Source of the DNA: Bondarzewia mesenterica
Taxonomy: Eukaryota; Basidiomycota; Agaricomycetes; Russulales; Bondarzewiaceae
Direction: 5' to 3'
Assembly: GCA_004802705.1 (NCBI GenBank)
Contig: SGPL01000022.1
Location: 57,778 to 121,777 of the forward strand
DNA length: 64,000 bases
A model generated the notes under the pieces. That model saw only the letters and a list, made by a program, of their open reading frames with translations. It was not told the DNA's origin and did not search any database. Shown piece after piece: positions 60,701 through 64,000 of the stretch (position 1 is the first letter of the stretch; each line of letters opens with the position of its first letter). Made by a program: the position numbers and the translations under genes.

Positions 60701-62547
60701 CTGCGCTCGACGTAAAAAAAAACAAAAAAAAATCAAAAAAAATGCGATCGCCAAAAAAGGTAAGTAAGAACGCGAGCCCCGAGTCATCCTCCCGTATCAT
60801 TACGTACGTACGATAAGTAGCATCCCGCTCGCTATCTAAGACTTGGTCACCAGTCCATACCAACAAACTTTCCCTATCGACAGGGGGGTTCTCCAACCTC
60901 CCCTTCCCTCCCAACATCCATCGTATCTTGGAGAGATCAATAAACACCGACACAGAGACCGCAACGAGTCAACAAAAAAGGCCGCGCGCGCGTCCACATG
61001 CCTCACGGGCCTGAGACTGGCCGGCGTCACTCCGCGATCAGACGCACGCGCCCGGCGATCCTTCCGTGATCTCTTGCTTCGGCAGAAATACCACACACAG
61101 AAAGCCCGACAGAGCCCGACGCGGTTCGATCAGCGTCATCACCGCATCGATGGGCTTTTTTCAGGGAGGTACACAGGACAACGGGAATTCGCGTCGGGAT
61201 GTCGACCAGAGATCGCCGTACGAGCATGCCTCGCGACGATGGACTTGCGCGGCATCCGGGCCGTAAGCTGTTGAAATGATCTCTGATAACCCAACTGTCT
61301 ACAAAGAAACACGAAAAAAACATACCCACCTAAGTACAAGGACAGGAAAAAAAAAATTATGGAGACATAGCGAGATGGCATGGAGCATACGGCATGGATC
61401 AATAAAATAAATATTGAGATGCAGCGCGACAGAGCGATGGTAATAAGACAAAGGTATGCGACTAGAATCTCTCATATCAAGGAACCCCAGCTGCACGTAC
61501 TAGGGGATGCCCAAGACGCAAGCGAATAGGAAAGAAAAAGAAACAGATAGACAGAGAAGAAGAAGAAGAACGAAAGAATCCGCTGGCCAAGCCAGACGGA
61601 ACAGGCGCCTCGAGCCCCATGTTAAAGCACAAATAGTAAAAATGAGAAAAGACAAGGACTGATTAACAACTACGTATCGATAGGCAGGCCCCGATCGAGG
61701 GAGAGGACAGAGAGGTGGAATAAGCACGAAAGACCATGGAAACGAAGCGACTGCACGGCTCAAAAGAGATGGGACATAAACGGAGGATATATATGGATGA
61801 GTCGATGGCATTATACAACAGTTGTAGAAAGGTACGGTAGATGATGGGTGATGGATGATGACGAGCGGCGATAAAAGGGGGGGCATAGACAGAGCGCCAA
61901 ATGGATTTCGCCAGCATCGCAGCCACGCCCAGGACCTGTGGCCTATCCTCAACCGTCTCTGTGTGTACGACAGCAGCTGGAAAGGATCCAAACGGCGAGC
62001 AGCTGTTATCGGACCGTGACGTGCAGCAGTAGCAGCAGCGGAGAGACGAATAAAGCAACACTGATATAAGTAGTGTATGGTCAGGTGTATGGCATCGCGC
62101 GTGAGATGATGCTCCTACAGCGATGACAGCACCAAGTGTCCGTGACAGGCGGCCGCCCGATGGGCTGGATACTGGTTGGTATACTTATGGCGGGTCGTAG
62201 TCGGTTGGGAATATTTGAACAGTAGGTGGATTGGAAAACGGGAGAAAGGAGAAAATAAGAATGAATGGGAATAATATGGTGAAAGCAATTGTGAAAGCAC
62301 GGGGTCGAGGCAGAAAAGTTCGTGAGATGGATACTATCCGTGCGCCCAATGGTACCGTATGAGAGGGAGATGGTTCCATCAGCCGCCGACGGGGTGTGGT
62401 CTTTTCTTACTTCTTCGTTCTTTGTCAATGAATGCCATCCGGTCCATATCGTGCGTCCAAAATCGTGTGAGGAACATAGACGTCGACAGGATCATGGCAG
62501 ACAGGCAGACATATACCAATGCGGAGGAAACATATCAACGACGGAGC
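60701..62547. other. 5' part of the kinase locus and pyrimidine-rich spacer
   Basis: The left 500 bp probably hold unresolved first exons and the leader of the histidine kinase, next to long T runs (on the - strand) at 60,714-60,750. From about 61,450 to 62,430 the - strand is strongly pyrimidine-rich, as in many basidiomycete promoters. The Leu/Ser/Pro/Phe-rich frames read there (61500-61991, 62081-62428) come from that composition and are not taken as genes. Confidence 0.4.
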
Positions 62548-64000
62548 TCACTCTCGAGCTTCGCCGAACCAAGTGAGTGACGGAGTCCGACGCGGGATGA
62601 TCACCCGGAGCAACTCGCCATCGAACTCGGCACGAACTTGGGCCAGATCGGCGTCGTAGCCGAAAGATATCCGCCGCTCGAAATGACCTTGAACACGGCA
62701 AAGAAGAGATGAGCACATCAGACGGAACGGTGGACATGTGACTATCTCACCTCCACCAGGTTCCCAAGAATCTGCCACGAGGTGCAAGATGCGTCTTCTC
62801 CGCGTCGCCAGAGTGCTGCAAAAGAGATCGGGTCGGATCAGTGACTGGGCATGACCATGGGAAAGACCGGCAACTCACATTCCATCTCGCGCGAAGCCCG
62901 GTAATCGTACAACAAGGGTATACTCTCTGGGCATCGTTTCAACAGCGATCCAACTGTCCGGCGGTGGCGGCGCATGAGCTAGGAAAGGCTCGTGGGGGGC
63001 GGTGTTGCGCATCTGCCCCGGTGTGGCCGGAGGAGGCGCCAAGATCGTTGGCGGAGCAGGCGGCGGCAATGTGCGACTCGGATTCGTAGGCGGAGGGGTG
63101 GGTGGGCGGCGATCTACCGGGGATACCGGAGAGTATTCGGATGTCGCTCTGTCCATCGCAGTCGCACTCATGTGAGGAGTATAAGGGGGCGGAGGCGCAT
63201 AACTCATGGTCGACGCAGAAGACGAATATACTCGATTCTGAGATGACGCCGCGGGAGGCTGGCGCGTGTTCGATGACGAATCCTGTGTCCAACCTACAGT
63301 GGAACTTGCACCCTGTGCAACATCGCGGCCGCCCTCCGAATTTGGCAACATGGTCGGCAATGTATAGTAAGGCGTCTGCGAGGAGGGCGGTAAGCTAGCA
63401 GTGGACGTCCGGTCGTACCAGGTAGGTGAAGAAGCGCCGGGAGAATTAAACCGCCCCTGAGGGACCATCGGCTGAGATCCAGCAGTCGGTGTCGAGAACG
63501 GACGCCCAAAGGGAAAGACGGAGTTGGGCGTTGCCGCGTGTTGCTCCTGATGTTGAACATGTGGCGGCGATGTTGACGCATCGTTGGGGGGCGCCGCAAC
63601 GTTATCTGGGTTGGCTGGCGCATCGGACGATGGCGAGTGCTGATTAAAACCCCCTCCTTGATTGAGCATGTTGGGGGGTTTAGTAGGCACCGGAGGTAAG
63701 GGGCGAGGAGAGCGAGAAGGGGGACTCGAAGCTGTATTTACTCTGTGATCATCCACGTTTTCGTATGCAGGAGGCTGGTCTGTATGAGACAGGCTCTCCT
63801 CATCGGTATGATCCTGTGGCGGTATGTCCGTCGCACGCGTCGAAGGTGCAGTAACCTGCTGCCCGTTTGCGCTGTCTTGCGATGGTGCGTGGGAAGACGT
63901 ATTTGTTTGCGGGATCGAGGACGGGAGAAAGGAGTAAGAGAGTGGACCGAGGAGGACTTCGCGAGGGGTGTCAAGAGAAGCGTGGCGTTTGGAGTAGGAG
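62548..64000 (-). CDS. Proline-rich protein with C-terminal Hsp20/alpha-crystallin-like domain (5' end cut)
   Basis: The open frame runs past the right window edge, so the N terminus is missing. At least 350 residues are disordered and rich in Pro, Ser and Thr, with a PPAY element (DQPPAYENVDD) and runs such as APPPPYTPHMSATAM and RRPPTPPPTNPSRTLPPPAP. The C-terminal domain begins SWIAVETMPREYTLVVRLPG, is split by introns after DG and after EPGG, and continues ITLATRRRRILHLVADSWEP, HFERRISFGYDADLAQVRAE and FDGELLRVIIPRR, ending FGEARE. This order (hydrophobic strands, FxRxxxL-like, then GxLxxxxP-like) fits the alpha-crystallin fold. Such long proline-rich Hsp20-like proteins differ from small heat-shock proteins, which are 150-250 residues. 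Function unknown; the PPAY element could bind WW domains. Confidence 0.75.

Noticed and set aside
61500..62428. Leu/Ser/Pro-rich minus-strand frames
   Set aside because: They arise from a long pyrimidine-rich spacer; no motif, start context or homology.

Overview
The window comes from a filamentous basidiomycete, most likely an agaricomycete. Its genes carry many 50-80 nt GT-AG introns, and I read 22 spliced protein genes of nuclear eukaryotic type packed on both strands. The sequence is draft quality: dozens of N bases lie between about 9,370 and 11,935. Four coding frames (ALG14 twice, an NDUFAF8-like gene once, an MFS relic once) become continuous if a homopolymer run is one base shorter, which looks like systematic over-calling. 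No tRNA, rRNA, CRISPR array or intact transposon was recognised.

Layout. 0-5.5 kb: a secreted GGPIGPVIP-repeat protein with dibasic sites (-), a broken MFS transporter (-), and the TRAPP subunit BET5/TRAPPC1 (+). 5.6-9.8 kb: a FUN30/SMARCAD1 SNF2 remodeller (-). 11.6-18.8 kb: a divergent mitochondrial-carrier-like membrane protein, a Zn2Cys6 transcription factor and the splicing factor U2AF small subunit (all +), with 1-2 kb spacers. 19.3-29.6 kb: ALG14 (-), APC8/CDC23 (+), a ThrE/PRM10-like membrane transporter (-), a GLTSCR1-domain chromatin protein (+) and an RluA-type pseudouridine synthase (-). 29.6-32.4 kb holds no gene I can support. 32.4-35.5 kb: a PRKRIP1 homologue (-), ribosome biogenesis factor NSA2 (-) and YIP1 (+). 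36.0-47.4 kb: one very large gene for the bridge-like lipid transfer protein CSF1/BLTP1 (-). 47.8-49.2 kb: an NDUFAF8-like CX9C protein (+) and a DUF1746 membrane protein (-). 50.6-54.8 kb: ketol-acid reductoisomerase ILV5 (-) and trimethyllysine dioxygenase (+). 56.5-60.7 kb: a GAF hybrid histidine kinase (-). 62.5 kb to the end: a proline-rich protein with a C-terminal Hsp20 domain (-), cut by the window edge.

The genes are mostly independent housekeeping functions (vesicle traffic, chromatin, splicing, N-glycosylation, cell cycle, ribosome assembly, lipid transfer, mitochondrial metabolism) and not a pathway cluster. The most unusual items are the NSA2 gene, whose ATG is directly followed by an intron and then a 6-nt microexon, with only 94 bp to the divergent YIP1 start; the secreted repeat protein with several Kex2-like dibasic sites; the histidine kinase with a receiver-like domain before its true receiver; and the recurrent +1 homopolymer errors.
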